Source: JAABTH01 sp964390725 (GTDB taxonomy: Bacteria; Bacillota; Dethiobacteria; DTU022). From it: 64,000 nt of DNA. Shown one piece after another: positions 1 to 8,282 of the stretch. The position numbers were made by a program, and so were the translations under genes. The notes under the pieces were generated by a model, which ran no database searches, had not been told where the DNA came from, and worked only from the letters and a program-made list of their open reading frames with translations. Position 1 is the stretch's first letter. The number at the start of each line of letters is the position of its first letter. The stretch spans positions 118,486-182,485 of the forward strand of contig CAYMIW010000002.1 in the NCBI GenBank assembly GCA_964390725.1, given 5' to 3'.

Positions 1-164
1 GACTTACCCTGATAGAAATCGCACCTGGTATAGATCTTGAAAAAGATGTTCTGGCGCAGATTGGTTTTAAAGCCAGGATTGCTGAGAATTTACGGGAAAT
101 GCCCCGTGAATTATTCTATTCTGTATGGGGAAAACTAAGAGATGAGATAGAAGCAAAAAGATAG
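1..164 (+). CDS. Acyl-CoA:carboxylate CoA-transferase, C-terminal end (partial)
   Basis: Only the last 53 codons are present; the frame opens at base 3 and ends at TAG 162-164. The peptide contains IEIAPGIDLEKDVLAQ followed by GFKARIAENLREMP, the characteristic tail of family I CoA-transferases (acetate/propionate/3-oxoacid type), which move CoA between acyl-CoA and free carboxylates in the cytoplasm. The catalytic Glu lies upstream, outside the window, so the substrate cannot be judged. A terminator follows at 280-330, so this looks like the last gene of its transcription unit. Confidence 0.8.
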   Translation, partial: LTLIEIAPGIDLEKDVLAQIGFKARIAENLREMPRELFYSVWGKLRDEIEAKR

Positions 165-279
165 CGGTTCATTAAATAATTCATGAGTATGATCTTTGCC
201 TGGTGGTTCCTCAAAATGGAATTACTTGTAATGATGGATCAGCTGAAGTAGTAAACAATTCTATTTGTATGCTGATAGT

Positions 280-330
280 AACAAGAGCACATTATAAAGT
301 TCAATACTTTTTAATGTGCTCTTGTTTTAC
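280..330 (+). terminator. Rho-independent terminator after the CoA-transferase
   Basis: Fifteen-base arms (280-294 and 312-326), perfectly complementary, followed by TTTTAC. The rest of the 165-478 interval is AT-rich with no other recognisable element. Confidence 0.85.
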
Positions 331-478
331 AATAAAGGATAATTTATTCAGAAGATAGAAATAAGAATATAGAAAGATAATCTGAATTCAATGGAATTTG
401 TTGCTAACACAGTGCATATTAATTTATCCATGAGCATTTGCTGGTTTCAATAAATAACTATTCTTGGAGGGATTAAAA

Positions 479-1027
479 GTGAGCACGAAAGGCATGATTT
501 GTATTGTATTAAGCCTGAGTTTATTTGTACTGCTTTTTACTGTGGGTTGTGGAAAAAGCACTGAAGAGACGATTGAAAATGTAATCGGTGGGTTAATTGA
601 AGCTGAGAATCAGGCAATTGAGGCAGATAATAACAGTAGCGATGTAAATGAAGATGATGAAATAAATGATGGCAATGGTCCGGGTTCTTCTGGCGATAAT
701 GGTGGAAGTATAAGTGTGGAGCACCAAGCCGAATGGCCTTCTGACTTGCCCTCATATGTGCCCCGGATGGAAGGTGACCTTACAGAAGTAGTAATCACGC
801 ATCCGGAAGAAGGGACAAAAAGTTATATTATTGCTTACGAAAATTTGCAGATATTTGATGCAGATGTTTATGAAAAAGAGTTGTTGAGCAATGGTTGGAC
901 AATTGATGGGACAGTTGAAATGGGTGAAGCATGGATGATCTACGCCAGCATTGAGAACAAGGCATCAATTACCATGTCTGCAGAAATTGAAGAGAACAGT
1001 GGGATGATGATTGTAGTTATATTTTAG
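479..1027 (+). CDS. Putative lipoprotein of unknown function
   Basis: 182 residues. I chose GTG 479 because GGAGG at 467-471 lies 7 nt upstream; the TTG at 464 overlaps that ribosome site. The N-terminus is a lipoprotein signal (short basic stretch, hydrophobic ICIVLSLSLFVLLF, lipobox TVGC), then an acidic low-complexity linker (Asp/Asn/Gly/Ser, about residues 45-80), then a compact C-terminal domain of about 100 residues containing EWPSDLPSYVPRMEG and GWTIDG. I do not recognise the family; the layout suggests an outer-face membrane-anchored domain. It is monocistronic: terminators precede and follow it. Confidence 0.75.
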   Translation: MSTKGMICIVLSLSLFVLLFTVGCGKSTEETIENVIGGLIEAENQAIEADNNSSDVNEDDEINDGNGPGSSGDNGGSISVEHQAEWPSDLPSYVPRMEGDLTEVVITHPEEGTKSYIIAYENLQIFDADVYEKELLSNGWTIDGTVEMGEAWMIYASIENKASITMSAEIEENSGMMIVVIF

Positions 1028-1035
1028 CATATACT

Positions 1036-1086
1036 AACAAGGTGGAATTATGGCTGAGAAGCTACCGTATTTACACCTTGTTTTAT
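1036..1086 (+). terminator. Terminator after the lipoprotein gene
   Basis: AACAAGGTG (1036-1044) pairs with CACCTTGTT (1074-1082), followed by TTATATT. The loop is long (29 nt). Confidence 0.6.
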
Positions 1087-1132
1087 ATTAAAGTATCTAA
1101 TCTAACTGCTTGTTGAGCCTCCGCCGGTTCCC

Positions 1133-1161
1133 TTGCTTAATAGATGTTGATTTGCTATAAT
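1133..1161 (+). promoter_or_regulatory. SigA-type promoter of tRNA-Ala
   Basis: TTGCTT (1133-1138), 17-nt spacer, TATAAT (1156-1161); the tRNA starts 11 nt further on. Confidence 0.75.
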
Positions 1162-1172
1162 TACCGTTGCGA

Positions 1173-1248
1173 GGGCGTGTAGCTCAGTTGGGAGAGCACT
1201 TGGCTCGCATTCAAGAGGTCAGGGGTTCGAATCCCCTCACGTCCACCA
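1173..1248 (+). tRNA. tRNA-Ala (CGC)
   Basis: Acceptor arm GGGCGTG pairs with CACGTCC and includes the G3:U70 pair that identifies alanine tRNAs. Anticodon loop CTCGCAT gives anticodon CGC; T-arm GGGGTTCGAATCCCC; CCA is encoded (1246-1248). Confidence 0.95.
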
Positions 1249-1251
1249 GGT

Positions 1252-1294
1252 AAGGGTTTTCGGGTACTGGTAATTGCCTGAAAACCTTTGTCTT
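1252..1294 (+). terminator. Probable terminator of tRNA-Ala
   Basis: AAGGGTTTTCGGG pairs (with G-T pairs) with CCTGAAAACCTTT at about 1277-1289. The T-run behind it (TGTCTT) is weak. Confidence 0.5.
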
Positions 1295-1328
1295 AGCGGC
1301 AGCATAAAGGTTGAACGGAGGTTATTAC

Positions 1329-2744
1329 ATGAAAAAGGGCAAGCAGAAACATTTTTTGTTTTTTTCAGTGATCATAATAATATTGAGTCTGACGTTTTTA
1401 CTTTCAGCCTGCGGTGAAGAGTCCGTAGTAGTTGAAGGGGCAATAACTGTACCTGATGATTATGCCACTATCCAGGATGCTATCGATGCATCTGTAAATG
1501 GTGATGTTATACTTGTCAGGCCTGGAACATATAGAGAAAGCATTGATTTCAGTGGCAAGAACATAACAATACGCAGTGAAGATCCCGAAAACCGTGAAAT
1601 AGTTGAACAGACAATTATAGATGCCGGTGGTGTTCACTCGGTGGTTGTTTTTAAAGGCGGGGAATCAAATTCTGCTGTAATTAATGGTTTTACCCTTACC
1701 GGCGGGGGAGGCAGTTCTGAAGTTCTTGCTTTTGAAATAGAAGGAGAAATGCAGGAAATACCCTCACTTTATGGAGGGGGAATATTGGTGCTTAACGGTA
1801 GTTCGCCAACAATAACCAACTCAGTTATTGAGAATAATGTAGCTGAGCGTGGTGGTGGCATCCTGGCTTACAACTCTTCCCCGGTTATCAGTAATAATAT
1901 TATCAGGGATAATATTTCGACCGGTGGCGGTGGCGGTCTTTTCTTTGTTGATTCTGCAGCCGTGGTAAGTGCAAACGAGATAACCAATAATACTTCAAGA
2001 AACCGCAGCGGGGGCGGAATAGCCATAAATGGTGATGGCAGTTCATCGCTGGTTATTGAAGATAATACAATTGCCGAGAACCAGGCAGAATTCGGTGGTG
2101 CTTTTTCATTATTGGATGCCAGCCCGGAAATCATTAACAACACTTTGCTTAGCAACCAGGCAGTTCAAAGCGGTGGCGCTATCTTCATGGTAAATTCTTC
2201 GCCGCATATATCAGAAAACAGCCTGTCAGACAATATTGCAGGAGGGTCCGGGGGAGCCATAGCTGTTTTTATGGATTCTTCACCTGTTGTAGAAAATAAC
2301 ATAATTATTGGAAACAGTGCTGATGACGGTGGTGGAGTGGCAGTTTATTTCATGTCTGCCCCGGTTATCAGGGATAACAATATTTCTGATAACAGGGCTC
2401 GTCTGGGCGGGGGTATTGCTGTGAATGAACTTTCCACACCGGAGATATTTGGCAATGATATTAATGGTAACTTTGCCGATAATAATGGGGCCGGCATTTA
2501 TGTTCTGGCGTCCAGTCCGGTGATAGAAGGAAATGTTCTCAGGGATAATGAGGCAAGGCGCAATGGTGGGGGTATTTATACTCTTATTGAAGCGGTTGTT
2601 TATGTTTATGACAATATTTTTGAGAACAACCGGGCCAATGAAGGAGGAGCAATTCATGCCTCCGAAGGTGCAGAAATTCAGGTCAACGATCCCGATGACA
2701 ACCAGTATCAGGGTAATGTACCGGATGATATTTACCAGGAATAA
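1329..2744 (+). CDS. Right-handed parallel beta-helix lipoprotein
   Basis: 471 residues. ATG 1329 follows CGGAGG (1316-1321); an in-frame TTG at 1311 precedes the ribosome site and is rejected. Lipoprotein signal with lipobox LSAC. From about residue 40 it reads ITVPDDYATIQDAIDAS...GDVILVRPGTY, the usual cap of NosD/PbH1-type helices, followed by about 14 rungs of roughly 22-24 residues of the form G-G-G-I/A-x-(I/V)-x(n)-SSP-x-I-x-x-N-x-I. Such proteins are surface-exposed and often bind or cleave polysaccharide, but no catalytic residues can be assigned, so adhesin or structural roles remain open. Transcription is probably monocistronic. Confidence 0.85.
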   Translation: MKKGKQKHFLFFSVIIIILSLTFLLSACGEESVVVEGAITVPDDYATIQDAIDASVNGDVILVRPGTYRESIDFSGKNITIRSEDPENREIVEQTIIDAGGVHSVVVFKGGESNSAVINGFTLTGGGGSSEVLAFEIEGEMQEIPSLYGGGILVLNGSSPTITNSVIENNVAERGGGILAYNSSPVISNNIIRDNISTGGGGGLFFVDSAAVVSANEITNNTSRNRSGGGIAINGDGSSSLVIEDNTIAENQAEFGGAFSLLDASPEIINNTLLSNQAVQSGGAIFMVNSSPHISENSLSDNIAGGSGGAIAVFMDSSPVVENNIIIGNSADDGGGVAVYFMSAPVIRDNNISDNRARLGGGIAVNELSTPEIFGNDINGNFADNNGAGIYVLASSPVIEGNVLRDNEARRNGGGIYTLIEAVVYVYDNIFENNRANEGGAIHASEGAEIQVNDPDDNQYQGNVPDDIYQE

Positions 2745-2794
2745 ATTCAATAGTTGACCGGGATAACTACGGCAATTTTTGAATGATATGATGC

Positions 2795-2832
2795 CCCCGG
2801 CAGCCATTCTAAAGCAGCCGGGGATATTTTAT
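2795..2832 (+). terminator. Terminator after the beta-helix gene
   Basis: CCCCGGC (2795-2801) pairs with GCCGGGG (2817-2823), followed by ATATTTTATA. Confidence 0.75.
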
Positions 2833-2887
2833 ATTGTAGAACTAATAATGATGTATCTTTGCTGCACGATAAATGGGGGGAGTGTTT

Positions 2888-5614
2888 TTGGCCAAGTATA
2901 AGCCAGCCGAGAGTGATAGAAGCAGTATTAAGTCTAAAAAGCCAAAGAAAGAGGTCAGTGCAAGTGAAGGTATAATCAGGGCGGAGCTGCTGAGAAATGT
3001 TACAGCTGCTGCTTCAAAAATACTTTTACCCCTGATGTTGATTATAGTGTCTCTTCTGCTTTTTATAGGGCCTTTTTACCGTGGTTTGTTTTTCCCTCTC
3101 GAATTACTGGTAGCCAACACGATAATTTTTGGTTTATTTTTTATATGGGGTCTCTTCCGATTTGTAAAAAGCGACAGCAGGTTTATAGGATCGCCTCTGG
3201 ATATCTGTCTGCTGCTGCTTCTTTTCAGTTACCTGGTTTCTTTTCTGGGCTTTGCCGTCAATAAACGCGATGCCCTGGAAGAACTCTTAAAAATAGCTTC
3301 TTACCTGTCAGTTTACCTGGTTGTTCTGGATATTTGCCGGCACTGGTCAATTCAGCTGCCCTTGAGAAGAAGTAAAAGCAACAACGTTGGTATCGTGGAA
3401 GCGAATGAAAAAGTGCCGCCAGGATTAAACCTGGTTTTACACATTATTCTGGCTTCTGCAACGGTGATTGCCGTGGCCAGCCTGGGAGTGGCGGCCGGTC
3501 ACTGGGATTTTATTGGTGCATATGCCGCAAACAGGATTGCTTCCCCGATGGGTTATGCCAATACAGCTGCTGCCTACCTGATGGCTGCATATTTTCTATC
3601 ACTTGCCCTGGCCCCGCTGGCCAGGAAGATGTTAAAAATAGTGTACCTGGTTCCTGCAGTGCTGATGATGATCACCGTGATTCTGACTTTTTCAAGGGGA
3701 GCCTGGCTTCTGCTGCCACCCCTGGCGGTATTAATGGTGATTGCTGCTTCTCCCGGTAACAAAATACGCGCGGTTCTCTATATGGCAGCTTCAACAATAC
3801 CGGCACTCCCGGTCGCTTTTTGGATAGATCCTATCTTCCGTTCTGATATGCCCTCAATGGCCTGGTTACCTATAATACTGGCAATAACTGCAGCACTGCT
3901 GCTGGGCTTAGCTGCAGAGTTATTCCTTTCCCTGGAAAACAGGCGCAAGAGAACGGTATTTATTTTTTCTGCAGCAGTATTTATTATAATTGTGATTATA
4001 TTTATAATCATTCCCCTAGTAACGCCGATCAGCCTTGAGACAAAACCCGGTGAGCCTGAGCAACTGCAGTCACTGATGCAGGTAGTGGATAATATCAAAC
4101 CGGAAGGACATTATAAGTTAGTCTTAGATGTTAAGGCAGAAATGGATTTAACCACCGACACTGAATCCCCGGATTTTATCTGGGGAGTGAAGGCTCTTGG
4201 GGAAATACCCGGCTATCGCAGTGTTAAGCTGCTTGAGCACCATGGCCAAAGCACCAGTGGGTGGGAAACTGTTACTTTCGATCTTGAGACCGGCCCGGAA
4301 ACAGAAAGGCTGTCTATAGAATTGTATAATCGCTATCCAGGCACTGCGGTAACAGTTCGTTCAGTGCAATTGTTGTCGCCCGATAGTGATACAAGATTGC
4401 ATTTTATCTGGAGCCGGTTACTGCCGGATCGTTTTTACGATCGCATTTTTTCTTTTTCCCGTGATCGCAATATGGATCGACGGTTTGAACTATTCGCTGA
4501 CGCAATAAAGGTAATTAAAGATTACCCCCTCTTCGGTTTGGGAGGAGGAGGCTGGGCAGCTGTCTATAAAAGCTATCAGGACCAGGCTTATGATTCCAGG
4601 GAAGTACATAACCACTATCTACAGGTATGGATTGAAGCGGGCATTATAGGTTTTCTTGCCTTTGTTGGCATTTGGGTGAGCTTCACCCTTGCTTTCCTTA
4701 AAAAGTGTTTTATAATGAAAGCTCCGCCGTCCAGGTGGCAGCACTGGACAGCTGTCTTTATGCCTGTTGCCGCCCTGGGGGCTCACAGTGCCATAGATTG
4801 GAATTTTTCCATGGCTGCCGTGGGGATTTTCTTATTTGCTCTGCTCGGTGCCGGTAGAAGTCTTGATTATGACGATAACTTTGAAAGCAGCATTAATGAA
4901 AAGAAAGAAGGGAGCATCAAAAAATATCTCCCCGGATTGATAGGGGTGGTTTTCGGTCTTGCGCTTTTTATATACACACTTATTCTTTATAGTGGTTTAC
5001 AGGTGACGTGGCGCTCCCAGGAACTTTTTGAAGGAGGGAATATCAAACAGTCCCTGGTTGAGATTGAAAAAGCAATAGCTCTTGATCCCTACAGGGCTGA
5101 AAATTACCATAACTACAACGTTTTGATTGAAGGGCAGGCTGTAAGAATGCAAAACCAGGCTGAGCTTAGCAAAATGCTTGCCCTGGCAAAAAGAGCTTAT
5201 GAGCTGGAACCTTATAACCCCAATTACCTGTCCCGTTATGGAACACTACTGCTTAATTATGTCGATACCAGGGAGGGGCTGAATTATATAGACCGTCTCA
5301 TGGAACTGCGTCCTCATTACTTAAGCGGTTACCAGCAACCAGCCTGGTCCAGGCTGAGTTTGATTGAATATTATTTCCAGAATGATCTGCCGGGCCCGGC
5401 GATGGAATACTACAAAGAGCTGTATGATATTGAAGCAAGGATGCAGGCCGATTATGGTAATACAAGGTCTATCGCTTATGTTATCGGGCGTGCCGCTTAC
5501 TTGAACGGTGACAACAATGAAGCGTTGCGATATCTTGAACGGGTGGGCGAGACAGATTCCAACTATAATGATGCCCAGGAGATCATTACCACTATCACTG
5601 GCGAGGATAATTAA
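2888..5614 (+). CDS. O-antigen ligase-like membrane protein with C-terminal TPRs
   Basis: 908 residues. TTG 2888 follows GGGGGGAG (2875-2882); the ATG at 2873 lies inside that ribosome site. Basic cytoplasmic N-terminus, then about 10-12 membrane segments. A soluble insert (about residues 380-520), predicted beta-rich, separates two membrane blocks. The second block carries the Wzy_C/WaaL signature FGLGGGGW...HNHYLQVWIEAGIIG, whose family joins or polymerises glycans at the outer membrane face. The last ~200 residues are TPR-like helices (AIALDPYRAENYHNY, AYELEPYNPNYLSRYG). No glycosyltransferase neighbours are visible, so it may act on a cell-wall or glycoprotein glycan. The msrA start lies 1 nt past its stop, implying co-transcription. 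Confidence 0.8.
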   Translation: MAKYKPAESDRSSIKSKKPKKEVSASEGIIRAELLRNVTAAASKILLPLMLIIVSLLLFIGPFYRGLFFPLELLVANTIIFGLFFIWGLFRFVKSDSRFIGSPLDICLLLLLFSYLVSFLGFAVNKRDALEELLKIASYLSVYLVVLDICRHWSIQLPLRRSKSNNVGIVEANEKVPPGLNLVLHIILASATVIAVASLGVAAGHWDFIGAYAANRIASPMGYANTAAAYLMAAYFLSLALAPLARKMLKIVYLVPAVLMMITVILTFSRGAWLLLPPLAVLMVIAASPGNKIRAVLYMAASTIPALPVAFWIDPIFRSDMPSMAWLPIILAITAALLLGLAAELFLSLENRRKRTVFIFSAAVFIIIVIIFIIIPLVTPISLETKPGEPEQLQSLMQVVDNIKPEGHYKLVLDVKAEMDLTTDTESPDFIWGVKALGEIPGYRSVKLLEHHGQSTSGWETVTFDLETGPETERLSIELYNRYPGTAVTVRSVQLLSPDSDTRLHFIWSRLLPDRFYDRIFSFSRDRNMDRRFELFADAIKVIKDYPLFGLGGGGWAAVYKSYQDQAYDSREVHNHYLQVWIEAGIIGFLAFVGIWVSFTLAFLKKCFIMKAPPSRWQHWTAVFMPVAALGAHSAIDWNFSMAAVGIFLFALLGAGRSLDYDDNFESSINEKKEGSIKKYLPGLIGVVFGLALFIYTLILYSGLQVTWRSQELFEGGNIKQSLVEIEKAIALDPYRAENYHNYNVLIEGQAVRMQNQAELSKMLALAKRAYELEPYNPNYLSRYGTLLLNYVDTREGLNYIDRLMELRPHYLSGYQQPAWSRLSLIEYYFQNDLPGPAMEYYKELYDIEARMQADYGNTRSIAYVIGRAAYLNGDNNEALRYLERVGETDSNYNDAQEIITTITGEDN

Positions 5615-5615
5615 A

Positions 5616-6443
5616 ATGAAAATGGTAGTCGGTAGATATCATAAACAAGATAGAATAGTAATAAGTTTTTATATGATTATATTAATCAGTCTGTTTTTGG
5701 TCAGCTCCTGCACAGGTGCCCCGTGTGATAATAACGTATTTGTAGAACAGCTTGACGAGGAGGATACAGGTGAGATGACAGATTCTTATCAAGATGGAGA
5801 ATCAATAATTCCGCCAGTTGATCAGCAGGTTCCTGCTAAACTGGAAACAGCTACTCTGGCCATGGGCTGATTCTGGGGCCCCGATGCCCGGTTCGGGCAG
5901 GTTAAAGGAGTTTATCGCACCAGGGTTGGCTATGCCGGCGGTTCTGTGGAGAACCCAACTTATTATCAATTGGGAGATCATACTGAGACGCTGCAGGTGG
6001 ATTATGATCCAACCCAGATAAGTTATAAAGAGATTCTGGATCTTTTCTGGGATGGCCATAACCCTACCGGCCCCCAGTACACCAGGCAGTATATTTCAAT
6101 CATTTTTTATCATGATGAAGACCAGGAAAAGGTTGGCCTGGAAAGCAAAGAGGCCCGGGAGAAGGTGCTGGGGGCAGAAATAAATACTTTAATAATACCT
6201 TACACGCACTTTTACCTTGCCGAAGATTATCACCAGAAGTATTTTTTACAGGGAGATAGCAGCCTGTCTTCAGAAGTTAAGGGTTACTTTGAAGAATTTC
6301 AGGAATTTGTTAATTCAACGGCAGCTGCCCGCCTGAATGGTATTGTCGGAGGATATGCAAATCCTGAGCTACTGGAATCAGAGCTGTCAGAATACGGTTT
6401 ATCAGACTCCGGTATGAATAATCTACAGAGGTATATCAAGTAA
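5616..6443 (+). CDS. msrA: Selenoprotein MsrA: lipoprotein methionine-S-sulfoxide reductase with Sec at the active site
   Basis: 275 residues when TGA 5868-5870 is read as selenocysteine (residue 85). One frame is open from ATG 5616 to TAA 6443 except for this TGA. Sequence around it is LATLAMG-U-FWGPDARFG, exactly where MsrA proteins have the catalytic Cys of GCFWG; downstream are conserved VGYAGG, YDPTQISY and FW(D)GHNP. A lipoprotein signal with lipobox VSSC precedes the domain, so the enzyme is extracytoplasmic, repairing oxidised Met. No Cys remains after the Sec, so the usual resolving Cys is absent. GCGAGG lies 9 nt before the start. A hairpin follows the TGA (separate entry). Sec-containing MsrA is known from some clostridia and green algae. 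Confidence 0.88.
5868..5899 (+). promoter_or_regulatory. UGA(Sec) codon plus bacterial SECIS-like hairpin
   Basis: After TGA (5868-5870) the mRNA can fold TGCCCG (5885-5890) against CGGGCA (5894-5899), a perfect 6-bp stem with loop GTT. The loop starts with G, 20 nt after the UGA. Bacterial SECIS elements bound by SelB lie directly behind the UGA, with the apical loop about 16-37 nt away and a G among its first bases, so geometry fits. Confidence 0.75.
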
Positions 6444-6478
6444 ACTTATACTACTGGTTGGTCAAAATCGGTTGAATC

Positions 6479-6682
6479 ATGGTGAGTTTTTTGAAGGTTA
6501 ACTGTTTAAAATGTGTTCACTATTATGTGACCTGGGATAATAAATACCCCCGGGGTTGCAGAGCGCTTAATTTTAAATCACGTTACTTCCCCGCGGATGT
6601 TGTTAGTAACTCTTCAGGAATGCCCTGCCTTTACTTCAAAGAAAGAACTCCATCGAAACAAACCACGAAGAAAACAAAATAA
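6479..6682 (+). CDS. Small Cys-containing protein, putative metal-binding
   Basis: 67 residues. Pattern: CLKCVHYYVTWD, YPRGCRALNFKS, SSGMPCLYF, then a basic Lys/Thr tail. The four cysteines (C-x2-C, then single C, then C) and the H/Y/W-rich core resemble short conserved proteins in many anaerobes that databases label hypothetical or, misleadingly, uracil-DNA glycosylase; metal or Fe-S binding is inferred from the Cys pattern only. Ribosome site is weak (GGTTGA); TTG 6491 is an alternative start. It lies 35 nt behind msrA on the same strand and may share its transcript. Confidence 0.6.
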   Translation: MVSFLKVNCLKCVHYYVTWDNKYPRGCRALNFKSRYFPADVVSNSSGMPCLYFKERTPSKQTTKKTK

Positions 6683-7105
6683 TGCATGTAGTGTTACCAT
6701 TAATCTTCTTAGATTAATAATATATTATCAAAATGAACCAGTAAAGATACATTCCTTTTATTTTTGAAAGAAATGTGAACCTTTTAAGCTCCACCATATA
6801 AAATTATTAAAATTGCCAAACTACCATTTAAATAGGTTTAAGCAAAATAATCTCATCAAAAAAAGCTGGCATAAGAATTGCTGAATAGTATAACAGGGCC
6901 TGATTACTAAGAGTTTGTACAAATTAGACTATAAATGTATGGCATTAGTGGTTAGATACATGTAATACGCAAGTAAAGTAATAAGCCTGTCACCGGGATA
7001 TCCTTTACCCGGTTTGCAGAAAATAAATAAAGGGGTGATGTTCATAGTTTTTTAAAGTGTTTGGGTGTTTGAATTAGCAGTGCAAGAAAAGAGGAGGAAA
7101 TATTA
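6683..7105 (+). other. Intergenic region and long leader of the first TRAP operon
   Basis: 423 bases without a gene. Holds the -24/-12 promoter (6867-6882) and, in the roughly 210-nt leader, a hairpin ACCGGG (6992-6997)/CCCGGT (7008-7013) without a T-run. The AT-rich 6690-6860 part is where an enhancer for a sigma-54 activator would be expected; I cannot pick out a clear palindrome there. Confidence 0.5.
6867..6882 (+). promoter_or_regulatory. Sigma-54 (-24/-12) promoter of the first TRAP operon
   Basis: TGGCATAAGAATTGCT matches consensus TGGCAY-N5-TTGCW, with GG and GC exactly 12 bases apart. Predicted start near 6893, 213 nt before the dctP start codon. No sigma-54 activator gene is in the window. 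Confidence 0.7.
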
Positions 7106-8182
7106 ATGAAAAAAGTACTATTTGTAGCTTTATCGTTGTTAATGATTATGGCATTGTTTGTTACAGGTTGTGGGGAATCAACAGGACCTGCTGATCCCGG
7201 TGGAGATGAATCCGCTGAGCAAGTTACAGAACCGATCGTTTGGGAAGCAGCTTCAGGTTGGGTTCCTGGCGATATCATGCGTGATGTTTTTGATATCTTC
7301 ATCGAAGTCCTGGAAGAGAAAACAGAAGGTCAGTTGATTATCAACGTTTCAGGCCCTGAAACATTCCCTTCGCCGGACCAGATTAAACTCCTTGCCGACG
7401 GAACTCTTGATTTAATCGGAACAACCCCTGCTTTTTATCTTCAGGATCTTCCCGAGGGAACTGCGATTGCTTATACCTGGGGAACCAAGGAAGAGCGTGA
7501 AGCGGCTGGGCTGTTTGAACTTATTGACCAGGCACATCGTGAAAAATACAATGCAACTTTAATTACTGAATGTCCGGCAGGAACTATGCACATATTCATG
7601 AAGGACCCGATTGACAGCGTTGATGACCTCAGGGGTAAAAGGCTTAGAAGCCCTGCAGCATATATGCCTGCTCTTGAAGCTCTGGGTGCAACATCAATGT
7701 TTATGAGTGATGCCGACACTATCGACTCACTGCAACAGGGAGTTATAGACGGAGCGATCAGCTCAACAGCCACCTACGACAGCTGGAATTACTATGAAGT
7801 TGCTCCCTATAACGTCTATCCCTCTTTTGCTTTCGTTCTAAGTGTTATTTTTGCTAATGTTGACAGTGTGGAGGCGTTGCCTGAGCATTTACAGGTTGCT
7901 TTGTATGAGGCAGTTGAAGAGGCCGCACCTTTATTCGAACAATTTGCTGTAGATCAAATAACTCACCTGTTTGACACTGCAGATGAAAAAGGTGTTGTTG
8001 ACATTGCCTTTGAAGGCGCTGAAGCACAGGAGTTTTACGACATTTTCTTCGAAAAGTATATCGAAGTTGCCGTAAGACCTAACAGTGGTGATGAAATGGC
8101 TGACCGCATCATAGAAATACATGAAAAGCTGAATGCTCCGCCTCAGGGCAGGTTTGTTGGACCTTACAGCCCTGTTAACTAA
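7106..8182 (+). CDS. dctP: TRAP transporter solute-binding lipoprotein DctP
   Basis: 358 residues, typical for the family. ATG 7106 follows GAGGAGG. Lipoprotein signal with lipobox VTGC anchors it to the outer membrane face. The mature part has the DctP fold pattern: WEAASGWVPGD near the N-terminus, GTLDLIGTTP, and LRGKRLRSPAAYMPALEALGA, where the Arg of RLRS is the residue that normally salt-bridges the substrate carboxylate, followed by LQQGVIDG. It captures an organic acid for the DctQM permease encoded next. The actual substrate cannot be read from sequence. A hairpin between this gene and dctQ probably sets the excess of binding protein over permease. Confidence 0.93.
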   Translation: MKKVLFVALSLLMIMALFVTGCGESTGPADPGGDESAEQVTEPIVWEAASGWVPGDIMRDVFDIFIEVLEEKTEGQLIINVSGPETFPSPDQIKLLADGTLDLIGTTPAFYLQDLPEGTAIAYTWGTKEEREAAGLFELIDQAHREKYNATLITECPAGTMHIFMKDPIDSVDDLRGKRLRSPAAYMPALEALGATSMFMSDADTIDSLQQGVIDGAISSTATYDSWNYYEVAPYNVYPSFAFVLSVIFANVDSVEALPEHLQVALYEAVEEAAPLFEQFAVDQITHLFDTADEKGVVDIAFEGAEAQEFYDIFFEKYIEVAVRPNSGDEMADRIIEIHEKLNAPPQGRFVGPYSPVN

Positions 8183-8204
8183 ATATTAACAAGTATTGTG
8201 TTGT

Positions 8205-8247
8205 GACGCATCCAGACAGGCTGATTACCTGGCCTGCTGGATGCGCC
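8205..8247 (+). other. Intercistronic hairpin between dctP and dctQ
   Basis: GACGCATCCAGACAGGC (8205-8221) pairs, with a few mismatches, with GCCTGCTGGATGCGCC (8232-8247). No T-run follows, so it looks like an mRNA-stabilising or partial-termination element rather than a full terminator. Confidence 0.65.
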
Positions 8248-8282
8248 ATATTCTTAACGGAAGGTGAGGTTGAAATTTTGGT

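Noticed and set aside
5508..6443. msrA as a pseudogene, or as two separate genes split by a stop codon
   Set aside because: Both halves are in the same frame, the stop is TGA at the exact catalytic Cys and a SECIS-like hairpin follows; selenocysteine explains all of this.
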